The notes under the pieces were generated by a model. That model ran no database searches. It saw only the letters and a list, made by a program, of their open reading frames with translations, and was not told the DNA's origin. The position numbers were made by a program, and so were the translations under genes. From Galactobacter sp052108535 (GTDB lineage: Bacteria > Actinomycetota > Actinomycetes > Actinomycetales > Micrococcaceae): a DNA stretch of 64,000 bases. The DNA lies in NCBI GenBank assembly GCA_052108535.1, contig JBQDZM010000006.1, positions 1-64,000 on the forward strand. The letters are read 5' to 3'. Every line of letters starts with the position of its first letter. Position 1 is the first letter of the stretch. Below are positions 43,967 to 52,061 of the stretch, one piece after another.

Positions 43967-45019
43967 ATGCGCACTCGTCGCCTCACTACCGCACTCGTGG
44001 CCGTTGCGGCCTCTGCGGCGCTGGCCCTCACGGCCTGCGGCTCCGACTCGAGCACTGAGTCCAAGGGCTCCACGTCGAGCTCCAGTAGCGACTCGCAGTT
44101 CCCCCTGACGATCGACCACGCCCTCGGTGAGACCAAGATCCCCAGCCAGCCCAAGCGGGTCGCCACGGTGAACTGGTCCAACCAGGAGGTGCCGCTGGCT
44201 CTGGGCATCACCCCGGTCGGGATGGCCAAGGCCAACTTCGGTGTGGAGAAGGGCAAGGACAACCTCCCCTGGGTTGAGGAAAAGCTCGAGGAACTCGGTG
44301 GGGAGAAGCCGGTCCTCTTCGACGAGACTGACGGTATCGACTTCGAGGCCGTAGCCGACTCCAAGCCGGACGTCATCCTGGCCGCGTACTCCGGGCTGAC
44401 CAAGGAGGACTACAGCAAGCTCTCCAAGATCGCCCCGACCGTCGCCTACCCCACGGTCGCGTGGGGCACCTCCTGGCAGGACTCCATCAAGATCGAGTCA
44501 GAGGCACTCGGGATGAAGTCCGAGGGCGAGAAGCTGCTCAAGGACCTGGAGGGGCAGATCGACGAGGCCAAGGCCAAGCACCCCGAGCTGAGCAAGGTCT
44601 CCGCCATGTTCCTGACCCACGTGGACACCAAGGACATGTCCAAGATCAGCTTCTACACCACGCATGACACGCGCCCCATGTTCTTCAACGACCTGGGCAT
44701 GAAGACGCCCAAGTCCATCGCTGAGGCCTCGGCCAAGACCGACCAGTTCTCCGGTGAGGTCTCCGCCGAGCGAGCCGACCAGTTCGACGACGTCGACATC
44801 ATCGTGACCTACGGTGGTGACGAGGTGAAGAAGGCCCTCGAAGCGGATCCGGTGCTCAAGGAAATCCCGGCCGTGAAGAACGATGCCATTGTGGCGCTGC
44901 CCAATGAAGGCCCCCTGGGAACCGCGGCCAACCCCACCCCGCTGGCTGTCCCCTACGTGCTGGGTGAGTACACGGACCTGTTGGCCAAGGCCGCGGCCAA
45001 GGCTGATTCGGCCGAGTGA
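43967..45019 (+). CDS. Iron-siderophore ABC transporter substrate-binding lipoprotein
   Basis: The 350-residue FepB/FecB-type (cluster A-II) binding protein has a signal peptide with lipobox Cys in LALTACGSDS (about residue 25) and a Ser-rich linker. PKRVATVNWSNQEVPLALGI and DVILAAYSGLTKEDYSKLSK fit the family, and the C-terminal IVALPNEGPLGTAANPTPLA is typical of hydroxamate/ferri-siderophore binders in Actinobacteria. The ribosome site AAGGAC (43951-43956) supports ATG 43967. It is followed by two FecCD permeases and an ATPase. Confidence 0.93.
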   Translation: MRTRRLTTALVAVAASAALALTACGSDSSTESKGSTSSSSSDSQFPLTIDHALGETKIPSQPKRVATVNWSNQEVPLALGITPVGMAKANFGVEKGKDNLPWVEEKLEELGGEKPVLFDETDGIDFEAVADSKPDVILAAYSGLTKEDYSKLSKIAPTVAYPTVAWGTSWQDSIKIESEALGMKSEGEKLLKDLEGQIDEAKAKHPELSKVSAMFLTHVDTKDMSKISFYTTHDTRPMFFNDLGMKTPKSIAEASAKTDQFSGEVSAERADQFDDVDIIVTYGGDEVKKALEADPVLKEIPAVKNDAIVALPNEGPLGTAANPTPLAVPYVLGEYTDLLAKAAAKADSAE

Positions 45020-45049
45020 GGGCCGCGCGCAGTTAGGACAGGACACAGC

Positions 45050-45070
45050 ATGAACCAGGTCACGCAGTGA
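45050..45070 (+). other. Six-codon mini-ORF coupled to the first FecCD gene
   Basis: AGGACAGGA precedes an ATG at 45050 that encodes MNQVTQ and stops at TGA 45068-45070. The GTG start of the permease gene (45067) overlaps this stop as GTGA. The permease has no strong ribosome site of its own, so it is probably translated by re-initiation after the mini-ORF. Confidence 0.5.
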
Positions 45071-46164
45071 CCGGCGAGCAGGCCAGCACCCGGGAGCCGG
45101 GGGAGACACCCTCCGGCTCCCGGGCTGTGCCCGTAGCCGCCACGGACGTCGTGGAGCTGGTGAGGCGTCCGCGCCGCGTGCGGATCGCGGCGCTGCTGCT
45201 GCTCGTGGCCGCCGTCATCGTCGCGGCCGTCGCCTCGGTCATGATCGGCTCCCGCGGCGTCAGCAGCTTCTCCGACCTCGCAGCCGTCCTGGGCGGGGAT
45301 GTCAACGGCGTGGCTGAGGGGGCGCTGGCCAAGCGTCTGCCCCGAACGGTCATGGCCCTCATCATTGGTGCGGCGCTGGGACTGGCCGGCGCGGTGATGC
45401 AGGGAGTCACCCGCAACCCGCTGGCCGATCCTGGCATCCTCGGCGTGAACACGGGTGCCGCCCTGGCGATCGCCATCGGGGTCGCGTTCTTCTCGCTTGA
45501 GGCGTTCGCCTCCAAGATCTGGGTAGCCCTCGTCGGGGCGGCCATCACCGCGGTGCTGGTCTATGTCATGGGCTCGCTCGGCCGAGGCGGCGCCACCCCC
45601 CTGAAGCTGGCCCTGGCCGGCTCCGCAACGGCCGCCGCCCTGATGTCACTCACCTCTGCCGTGGTTCTCCCGCGCGGGAACATTGCCGAGGGCATTCAGG
45701 CCTGGAACATCGGCGGCGTGGGCGGCGCCACCTGGCCAGCACTGGCGCAGGGAGCCCCGTATCTCGTGGCCGGCGTGGTGCTGTGCCTGCTCTCCGCCCC
45801 CGGCCTCAACGCGCTGGCCCTGGGTGACGACCTTGCCGCCGGGCTGGGTGCACACGTCGGCCTCTCCCGCGCAGTCGCCGCGCTGGGCGCGGTCCTGCTC
45901 GCGGCCTGCGCCACCGCATTGTGTGGACCCATCGGCTTTGTGGGCCTGGTGGTCCCGCACGCGGTCCGGATGCTCAGCGGCCCCGACCACACGTGGCTGC
46001 TTCCCTTCTCCGCCCTGGGCGGGGCGGTGCTGTTGGCCGTCTCCGACCTGGTGGGCCGCGTCCTGCTCCCGCCCTCCGAGATCGCCGTCGGCATCATCAC
46101 CGCCGTGGTTGGCGCCCCCTTCTTCGTCTCGATCGTGCGCAGACAGAAGGTGCGTGAACTGTGA
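45067..46164 (+). CDS. FecCD-type iron-siderophore permease
   Basis: The 365-residue permease of the BtuC/FecD family has about ten helices. Conserved segments include RLPRTVMALIIGAALGLAGA, VMQGVTRNPLADPGILGVNT and GPIGFVGLVVPHAVRMLSGP. The GTG start at 45067 follows the overlapping mini-ORF. It forms a heterodimer with the next gene product. The 3' end overlaps the second permease gene by GTGA. Confidence 0.93.
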   Translation: MTGEQASTREPGETPSGSRAVPVAATDVVELVRRPRRVRIAALLLLVAAVIVAAVASVMIGSRGVSSFSDLAAVLGGDVNGVAEGALAKRLPRTVMALIIGAALGLAGAVMQGVTRNPLADPGILGVNTGAALAIAIGVAFFSLEAFASKIWVALVGAAITAVLVYVMGSLGRGGATPLKLALAGSATAAALMSLTSAVVLPRGNIAEGIQAWNIGGVGGATWPALAQGAPYLVAGVVLCLLSAPGLNALALGDDLAAGLGAHVGLSRAVAALGAVLLAACATALCGPIGFVGLVVPHAVRMLSGPDHTWLLPFSALGGAVLLAVSDLVGRVLLPPSEIAVGIITAVVGAPFFVSIVRRQKVREL

Positions 46165-47288
46165 GCACCCCTGAGACCACAGTGCCCGACGGCCTGGGCG
46201 AGCACCCGCGCTCGCCGCACCAAGCGTCGTCGGGCCTTGCCACCGACCGCAGGGTCGCGACGGTGGCCCGGCTGCGCCGGGCCCGGCGCAGGCAGAGCCG
46301 GCGTCGCGTGGTGATCACGTCCGTTCTGGCGGTGATCGTGCTGGCGCTGGTGATCGTTAATCTGTGCTTTGGGCACACCAACTATTCCCTGACCGAAGTG
46401 TGGGGCGTCATCCGCGGCGACCTGGTGCCCGGGGCCTCCTTCACGGTGGGGGAGTTGCGGCTGCCGCGCACCGTGCTCGGCCTCGTGGCTGGCCTGAGCT
46501 TCGGGTTGGCCGGCTGCGTGTTCCAGACCATGCTGCGCAATCCGCTGGCCAGCCCCGATGTGGTGGGCATCAGCGCCGGTGCCGGGACCGGCGCGGCGTT
46601 CGCCATCATCGTGCTCGGTCTGGGTGCCGCAGGCACCAGCATCTCGGCGATCGTGTGTGCGCTCGTCGTGGCAGGTCTGATCTACCTGCTTTCCTTCCGA
46701 AGCGGGGTGTCCGGGACCAGGCTGATCCTGATCGGCATCGGGGTCGCCGCCATGCTCCAGGCCGTGACCACATACCTGCTCTCCAGGGCCTCCACCCAGG
46801 ACCTTCAGGCCACGCAACGCTGGCTGGCCGGATCCCTGAATGGGGCCGCCTGGAACACCACCTTGCCTGCGGTGCTCGCACTGGTGGTGCTGGGCCCGGT
46901 GCTGCTGGGCGTGGGTCGCCACCTGCTGGCTTTGCAGTTGGGGGAGGAAACCGCAGCCGGGCTCGGCGTGCGCGTCGAGACGGTGCGCATCCTCATGATC
47001 GTCGGGGCCGTGGCCCTGATCGCCTTCGCCTCTGCCGCCGCTGGCCCCATCGCCTTTGTGGCGTTCCTGTCCGGGCCGATCGCCGCGCGCCTGGTCGGTG
47101 GGGGCAAGCCGGTGCTGATCCCGGCAGCCCTGATCGGTGCCGTGCTGGTCCTCGCGGCGGATTTCCTGGGCCAGTATGCGTTGGGCACGCGCTACCCGGT
47201 GGGTGTCATCACCGGCGTGCTCGGTGCCCCCTATCTGATCTACCTCATCATCAGGGCCAACCGTGGCGGGGCGGCGGGTGGACTGTGA
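46161..47288 (+). CDS. FecCD-type iron-siderophore permease
   Basis: The 375-residue second permease starts at GTG 46161, overlapping the previous stop. A polar N-terminus of about 55 residues rich in Arg precedes helix 1. Family motifs are LRLPRTVLGLVAGLSFGLAG, CVFQTMLRNPLASPDVVGIS and AGPIAFVAFLSGPIAARLVG. It pairs with the preceding permease, and the ATPase gene follows after 61 bases. Confidence 0.93.
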   Translation: MSTPETTVPDGLGEHPRSPHQASSGLATDRRVATVARLRRARRRQSRRRVVITSVLAVIVLALVIVNLCFGHTNYSLTEVWGVIRGDLVPGASFTVGELRLPRTVLGLVAGLSFGLAGCVFQTMLRNPLASPDVVGISAGAGTGAAFAIIVLGLGAAGTSISAIVCALVVAGLIYLLSFRSGVSGTRLILIGIGVAAMLQAVTTYLLSRASTQDLQATQRWLAGSLNGAAWNTTLPAVLALVVLGPVLLGVGRHLLALQLGEETAAGLGVRVETVRILMIVGAVALIAFASAAAGPIAFVAFLSGPIAARLVGGGKPVLIPAALIGAVLVLAADFLGQYALGTRYPVGVITGVLGAPYLIYLIIRANRGGAAGGL

Positions 47289-47349
47289 CTTCCCAGCGCA
47301 ACCATGCCTGGTGGGGTACCCCTGAGACGAGTTCGAGAACCGAGGACAT

Positions 47350-48153
47350 GTGAGTCAAGACCATCAACTTCGACTGGATTCCCTGCAGGCGGGATACCGC
47401 GATCGCACCGTCATCGACGGCCTGGATCTGTCGTTGACGACGGGCGCCATCACCGCCATCGTGGGCGCAAATGCGTGTGGCAAGTCCACGCTGCTACGCA
47501 CCATGTCGCGCCTTCTGCGGCCCAGCGGCGGTCAGGTGTTGCTGGACGGCAAGGACGTCCACCGCTTCCCTGCCAAGGAACTGGCCAGGACCTTAGGTCT
47601 GCTGCCGCAGTCCCCTGTAGCTCCGGACGGCATCACCGTGGTGGACCTGGTGGGGCGGGGACGGCACCCGCACCACGGGTTGGTGCAGCGGTGGGGTGCG
47701 GAGGACGATGCCGCCGTCGCGGAGGCGCTTGAGGTCACGGGCACCGTGGAGCTGGCCGAACGCAGCATCGACGAGCTCTCCGGCGGACAGCGGCAGCGCG
47801 TGTGGATCGCGATGGCCTTGGCTCAGCGCACCGACATCCTGTTGCTGGATGAGCCGACCACCTACCTGGACGTGAACCACCAGGTGGAGGTGCTGGATCT
47901 GCTGGTGGACCTGAACCAGCGCAGGGGCACCACCGTGATCATGGTGCTGCACGATCTCAACCTGGCCGCCCGCTACGCGGATGTCCTGGTGGCCGTGGCC
48001 GATGGCAAGATCAGGGCGCAGGGTGATCCCGCAGAGGTGCTCACGGAGGAGACCGTGTCTGCGGTGTTCGGGATGGATTCGAGTGTGATCGTGGATCCGG
48101 TCTCTGGGAAGCCCCTCATGCTGCCCAAGGGGCGCCACCGGCTGCTCGGTTAG
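47350..48153 (+). CDS. Iron-siderophore ABC transporter ATPase (FecE-like)
   Basis: The 267-residue protein has Walker A GANACGKSTLLRTMSRLLRP, signature LSGGQRQRVWIAMALAQRTD, Walker B ILLLDEPTTYLD and switch His in VLHDLNLAARYAD. GANACGKST is typical of the FepC/FecE class. The start is GTG 47350 with GAGGA just upstream. It completes the importer begun at 43967. A degraded AHSA1 gene lies tail-to-tail a few bases beyond its stop. Confidence 0.94.
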   Translation: MSQDHQLRLDSLQAGYRDRTVIDGLDLSLTTGAITAIVGANACGKSTLLRTMSRLLRPSGGQVLLDGKDVHRFPAKELARTLGLLPQSPVAPDGITVVDLVGRGRHPHHGLVQRWGAEDDAAVAEALEVTGTVELAERSIDELSGGQRQRVWIAMALAQRTDILLLDEPTTYLDVNHQVEVLDLLVDLNQRRGTTVIMVLHDLNLAARYADVLVAVADGKIRAQGDPAEVLTEETVSAVFGMDSSVIVDPVSGKPLMLPKGRHRLLG

Positions 48154-48159
48154 GTCGAA

Positions 48160-48315
48160 TCAGGCCTCACGGGTGAACGTCACCACGGAATCGAAGGCGG
48201 ACGGATCGTCGGGGAACTCTCCATGGCGGAACTCGATCCGGTTCGGCCGGTCGATGACGCGGTCCCGCGGTGCCTCGATCACTCGCGACACCACGATCTC
48301 ACGGTCACTGGGCAT
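48160..48315 (-). pseudogene. AHSA1/SRPBCC domain gene remnant
   Basis: An intact 51-codon frame starts MPSDREIVVSRVIEAPRDRV, the usual beginning of an AHSA1-type START-fold protein. It then jumps from IDRPNRIEFR to HGEFPDDPSAFDSVVTFTRE and stops. Full proteins are about 140-160 residues and carry a W-G-P segment and about 60 further residues between these blocks, plus a C-terminal helix. Both are missing here. I read it as a gene shortened by in-frame deletions, wedged between two convergent-oriented neighbours. Confidence 0.65.
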
Positions 48316-48328
48316 CCCGCGGGAGGCG

Positions 48329-50107
48329 CTATGACCGCGGGGCTAAGTTCTTCACGAAGTCGTGCAGCAGGACGCTCGCCTTGGGGAGCGCAGCGAGGAA
48401 GGCCTCCGGATCGTCTGCCTGCCCCTCAACGTATGAGACCAGGTAGGACATGGCCCCCGGTTGCGGCGTGTAGGCGATCCCGAAACCGTCCGGGGTGGTC
48501 GGCTCGAACGTGTACCCCGTGATCTGGGTCGGCGGACCGAGTGAGGTCGTCGACAGGAAATCGGTTTGAAGATCCTTCAGCTCAGGCCGGGAGAAGAAGG
48601 CCTCCTCGGTGCCGCGCTGGCGTGCCATGAAATGCAGGCCGAGCACATGTCGGTTCAAGCCGTTGCCGGCCTTGCACGCCTTCACCCACCGGCGGTGGGC
48701 TTCGAGGAGATCATGGAACTGGGCCTCAGTGGCCTCGCCGGCCACCAGCGCCCGTGCGAACGCCACTGCCTCCACGGTGGCCGGGCGCATGATCTCCGTG
48801 CGGCCGCCGAGGAACGTACGCATATCCACGGCCTCGTACACGCTGCGGACCCTGCCATAGGCCAATAGCTGCGCCACCGTCAGCACGGTTTGGCTCAGCC
48901 CGTCCCCACTCATCCGGAACGGGAGTTCCTCCTGCGGGATGCGCGGGACCACCACCTCCACGGCTCTGAATCGGGCCGCGTCCCTGCGATACGACGACAA
49001 CCCGTCCTGGATCTGGCTCACCTGATCCTCGGTCAGGTTCCAGGTCAGTTCACCGATCGGCAGTGCAGCGGCCGGTTCGGCACGCGCACGTTCGCGGTCC
49101 GTGTGCACGTCGACGCTCTGGAGCTGATGCACGATCTCGGCGACGCCCCCGCCGTCGTACATGGAATGTTCCATGTGGATGGCGGGCGCAGCCCCGCCAA
49201 GGTCCAACTGATAACTGATCGGCCGGTACGTCCAGGCGTTCCCGGGCCGCAGCAACACGTCACTGAGCCGGTCCGCGAGGCTGCTGGCGTCGCCGTCAAC
49301 GCCGTCGTCGGTGATGGTGACGGTGCACAACAGATCCGTCAGCCGCGCATAGGTGGCGACGTTGGCTGGGTCCTCGGCAAAGTCCAGCAGGATCGGGGCC
49401 AGCAGCTCGCTACCCAGGTAGGACATCTCCGTGAACCCGAGCTCGCCGGGACGGGCCGCAACTCCGTCGGTGGTCTTCAGGATGCTGCGTAGAGCCGCAG
49501 CCAATGCCGGGGTGTCCGCGGGCCGCCCCTCGGCGTCACTGACCGTCACCGCGAACAGACGGCCGGCCACGATGACGCCGAGTTCACGGTGCATCGAGGA
49601 CGTCGTGGCGGACCGGAAGCCGTCGCTGCCGAGCCGGGGATGGCGCACGCCTCCGGCCAGGACGCGCAGCTGCCCGGTGTCTAAGGGCTGGCCGCGGCCG
49701 TTGACCTGGACAGGATACTGGCCGCGTAGATAGGCCAGGTGTACCACGGCGATCCGATGGATCGTCGCTGCGACCTGCTCCATCGGATCGCCCTCTTCCT
49801 GGGGCAGATTCATCCCGAACGCCACGTTGGTGGTCAGCGGGAGCGACCCCCGCCCGGCGAAGTAGATGTTCTTCCACTCATCGCTGAACCACGCCCGCTC
49901 CAACGGACGTTCGTGTTCTGCATGGGCCTCTAGGGCCTTCTGGAGGTGCGGGCCGTCTCCTCGCTGAAATGTCGTGATCGCGGCGCCGAACTGTTCAACC
50001 TGTTCCAGGTCTTCGCCCTGATCCGGGCTCGCAAGGGCCAACGCCGCTCTGTGCAGGGCGGTGAGGGTGTGTTCCAGGGAGGGGACGGGCAGCGGAGGCA
50101 GGGGCAT
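48329..50107 (-). CDS. Choline/carnitine O-acyltransferase family protein
   Basis: The 592-residue protein has the catalytic His in HMEHSMYDGGG (His314, with the D-G pair at 318-319), corresponding to the EH-x3-DG motif of carnitine/choline acyltransferases. DFLSTTSLG (about residue 525) fits the conserved S-T-S substrate motif. LPPLPVPSLEHTL at the N-terminus is the usual family opening. Full-length members are common in eukaryotes and sparse in bacteria. It would transfer an acyl group between CoA and a carnitine- or choline-like alcohol; the real acceptor is unknown. It is alone, between the iron importer and purB. Confidence 0.85.
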   Translation of the reverse strand: MPLPPLPVPSLEHTLTALHRAALALASPDQGEDLEQVEQFGAAITTFQRGDGPHLQKALEAHAEHERPLERAWFSDEWKNIYFAGRGSLPLTTNVAFGMNLPQEEGDPMEQVAATIHRIAVVHLAYLRGQYPVQVNGRGQPLDTGQLRVLAGGVRHPRLGSDGFRSATTSSMHRELGVIVAGRLFAVTVSDAEGRPADTPALAAALRSILKTTDGVAARPGELGFTEMSYLGSELLAPILLDFAEDPANVATYARLTDLLCTVTITDDGVDGDASSLADRLSDVLLRPGNAWTYRPISYQLDLGGAAPAIHMEHSMYDGGGVAEIVHQLQSVDVHTDRERARAEPAAALPIGELTWNLTEDQVSQIQDGLSSYRRDAARFRAVEVVVPRIPQEELPFRMSGDGLSQTVLTVAQLLAYGRVRSVYEAVDMRTFLGGRTEIMRPATVEAVAFARALVAGEATEAQFHDLLEAHRRWVKACKAGNGLNRHVLGLHFMARQRGTEEAFFSRPELKDLQTDFLSTTSLGPPTQITGYTFEPTTPDGFGIAYTPQPGAMSYLVSYVEGQADDPEAFLAALPKASVLLHDFVKNLAPRS

Positions 50108-50205
50108 CGCTTCGAAGAATCCTTCTTCTGATCAGTTCGGCTATGGGCATCTTGCCCCGATCGCCTCATGACCGGCCAGACCCCCGCCTCGACGGCGTCG
50201 CGGAC

Positions 50206-51615
50206 TCAGTCCTCCAGGTGGTCAACCAGGGACTCGGCCACGCCGATGTAGGACGGCGGGGTCAGGGCCAGCAGGCGTGCCTCTGCGGCGCCAGGCAGAC
50301 CGAGCCCGCGCACAAACTCCTGCATCCGTTCGCCATCGACACGGTGCCCGCGAGTGAGTTCCTTGAGGCGCTCGTACGGGTTCTCCATGCCGGGGGCACC
50401 GGCGAGTCCCTCCGCGCGCATGACCGTCTGGACGGCCTCGCCGAGCACCTCCCAGTTGTGGTCCAGGTCCTCAAGCAGCACGTCGGCCGCGGTATCGAGC
50501 CGGGCCAGTCCCTTGACGACGTTGGAGATGGCCAGCAGGGAGTGGCCCACGCCGACGCCGATATTGCGCTGGGAGGAGGAATCGGTGAGGTCGCGCTGCC
50601 AGCGGGAGGTGACCAGCGTTTCAGCGAGGGTACCGAGGATGCCGTTGGACAGCTCCAGGTTGGCTTCCGCGTTCTCGAAGCGGATCGGGTTCACCTTGTG
50701 CGGCATGGTGGAGGAACCGGTGGCGCCCTCGACGGGGATCTGGTGGAAGTACCCGATGGAGATGTAGCTCCACACGTCGGTGCAGAAGTTATGCAGGATC
50801 CGGTTGAAGCGGATCACGTCGGAGTAGAGCTCCGCCTGGAAATCATGGGATTCGATCTGGGTGGTCAACGGATTCCAGGTCAGGCCCAGCCCCTCAACGA
50901 AGGTGCGGGATACCTCCTGCCAGTCCGCGCTCGGGACGGCGGCGACGTGCGCCGCGTAGGTTCCGGTGGCGCCGTTGATCTTGCCGAGGAACTCGGTCGC
51001 GGTGATGCGCTTGAGCTGGCGGGTCAGGCGCCAGGCGAAGACGGCCAGCTCCTTACCCAAGGTGGTGGGGGTGGCCGGCTGACCGTGGGTGTGGGAGAGC
51101 ATCGGGGTGGAGCGGTCCTCCCGCGCCATCTCGGCGATGCGTTCCACGAGGCCGCGGGCGGCCGGCAGCCAAACCTGCTCGATGGCGTCCTTGATGCTCA
51201 GCGCCCAGGAGAGGTTGTTGATGTCCTCTGAGGTGCAGGCAAAGTGAACCAGGGGCTTGAGTTCCTCCAGGCCCAGAGCGTCCAGGCGGCGGCCGATGTA
51301 GTACTCGATGGCCTTCACGTCGTGGACCGTCACGGCCTCGATCTCGGCGAGTTCGTTGACCGAGTCCTCATTGAAGTCGGCGACGATGCCTCGCAGGCCG
51401 TCCTTCTGTTCATCCGTGAGCGGGGAGAGGCCGGGGAGGACGGAGTTCTCGGTCAGGTGGATGAACCACTCCACCTCAACATGGACCCGGTTGCGGTTCA
51501 GGGCAGCCTCGGAGAGGTGGTCAACCAACGGGGCCACCTGCGGGCGGTAGCGGCCGTCCAGGGGACCGAGGGCCAGGGCGGACTGGGACAGGGAAACGCG
51601 CGCGGGGGATGCCAT
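50206..51615 (-). CDS. purB: Adenylosuccinate lyase PurB
   Basis: The 469-residue fumarase/aspartase-superfamily enzyme carries the signature GSSTMPHKVNPIRFENAEAN, catalytic-His region SHTHGQPATPTTLGKELAVF and SSQRNIGVGVGHSLLAIS. The length suits the E. coli-type (long) PurB. It acts twice in purine synthesis, cleaving SAICAR and adenylosuccinate. It is transcribed alone, divergent from the WXG100-like gene. Confidence 0.96.
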   Translation of the reverse strand: MASPARVSLSQSALALGPLDGRYRPQVAPLVDHLSEAALNRNRVHVEVEWFIHLTENSVLPGLSPLTDEQKDGLRGIVADFNEDSVNELAEIEAVTVHDVKAIEYYIGRRLDALGLEELKPLVHFACTSEDINNLSWALSIKDAIEQVWLPAARGLVERIAEMAREDRSTPMLSHTHGQPATPTTLGKELAVFAWRLTRQLKRITATEFLGKINGATGTYAAHVAAVPSADWQEVSRTFVEGLGLTWNPLTTQIESHDFQAELYSDVIRFNRILHNFCTDVWSYISIGYFHQIPVEGATGSSTMPHKVNPIRFENAEANLELSNGILGTLAETLVTSRWQRDLTDSSSQRNIGVGVGHSLLAISNVVKGLARLDTAADVLLEDLDHNWEVLGEAVQTVMRAEGLAGAPGMENPYERLKELTRGHRVDGERMQEFVRGLGLPGAAEARLLALTPPSYIGVAESLVDHLED

Positions 51616-51778
51616 GCCGCCATTATTTCATGTGCCGCACGTTCCGCAGCCGCGGTGTGTCTTCCACAACTGAGGCCTTCTTCCCTTCGCCGGGGATCAG
51701 ACGCGCCTAGCGTGGAGGGGTACCGGGGAATGGGGAGGGGCGGCAGCCCCCGTGAGCGTGGGGTGGAGGTGATCTTCG

Positions 51779-52048
51779 ATGTCGTTGACGCAGCGGCTGC
51801 AGGCTGCGGCGCAGGAGGTGGAGCGGGGGCGGGCGCTGGCGTCCGCAGCCGTGACGCCGCGGTGGAAGGGTGCGGCGGCCAGCCGCTTTGACGACCGTCG
51901 GGCCGAATTCGAGCTGCGTCTGATCCAGTTGGGTGCAGCGGTGCAGGCGGCTCAGGCCATCACCGCACAGTTTGAGCGGGCGTGGAGGGACGAGGCCGCG
52001 CAGCGGGCGGTGCTGGGGCGGGGATCTGTGGCTGGGCTGAGTCCATGA
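51779..52048 (+). CDS. WXG100-like small helical protein
   Basis: The 89-residue protein is predicted to be a helical hairpin: a helix with LQAAAQEVERGRALASAA, a turn with the WxG-type motif RWKGAAASRF (W at about residue 29), and a second helix through RLIQLGAAVQAAQAITAQFE. This fits the ESAT-6/WXG100 group. The ribosome site GGAGGTGATC (51765-51774) is near perfect, suggesting strong expression. It lies 13 bases before a gene for a larger protein with an esterase-like motif, so the two are probably partners. No secretion ATPase (EccC/EssC) is in the window. Confidence 0.6.
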   Translation: MSLTQRLQAAAQEVERGRALASAAVTPRWKGAAASRFDDRRAEFELRLIQLGAAVQAAQAITAQFERAWRDEAAQRAVLGRGSVAGLSP

Positions 52049-52061
52049 GGGGGTATGTGGA

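Noticed and set aside
45696..46922. 408-codon minus-strand frame opposite the two FecCD permeases
   Set aside because: Antisense of well-conserved permease motifs, with no ribosome site or family pattern.
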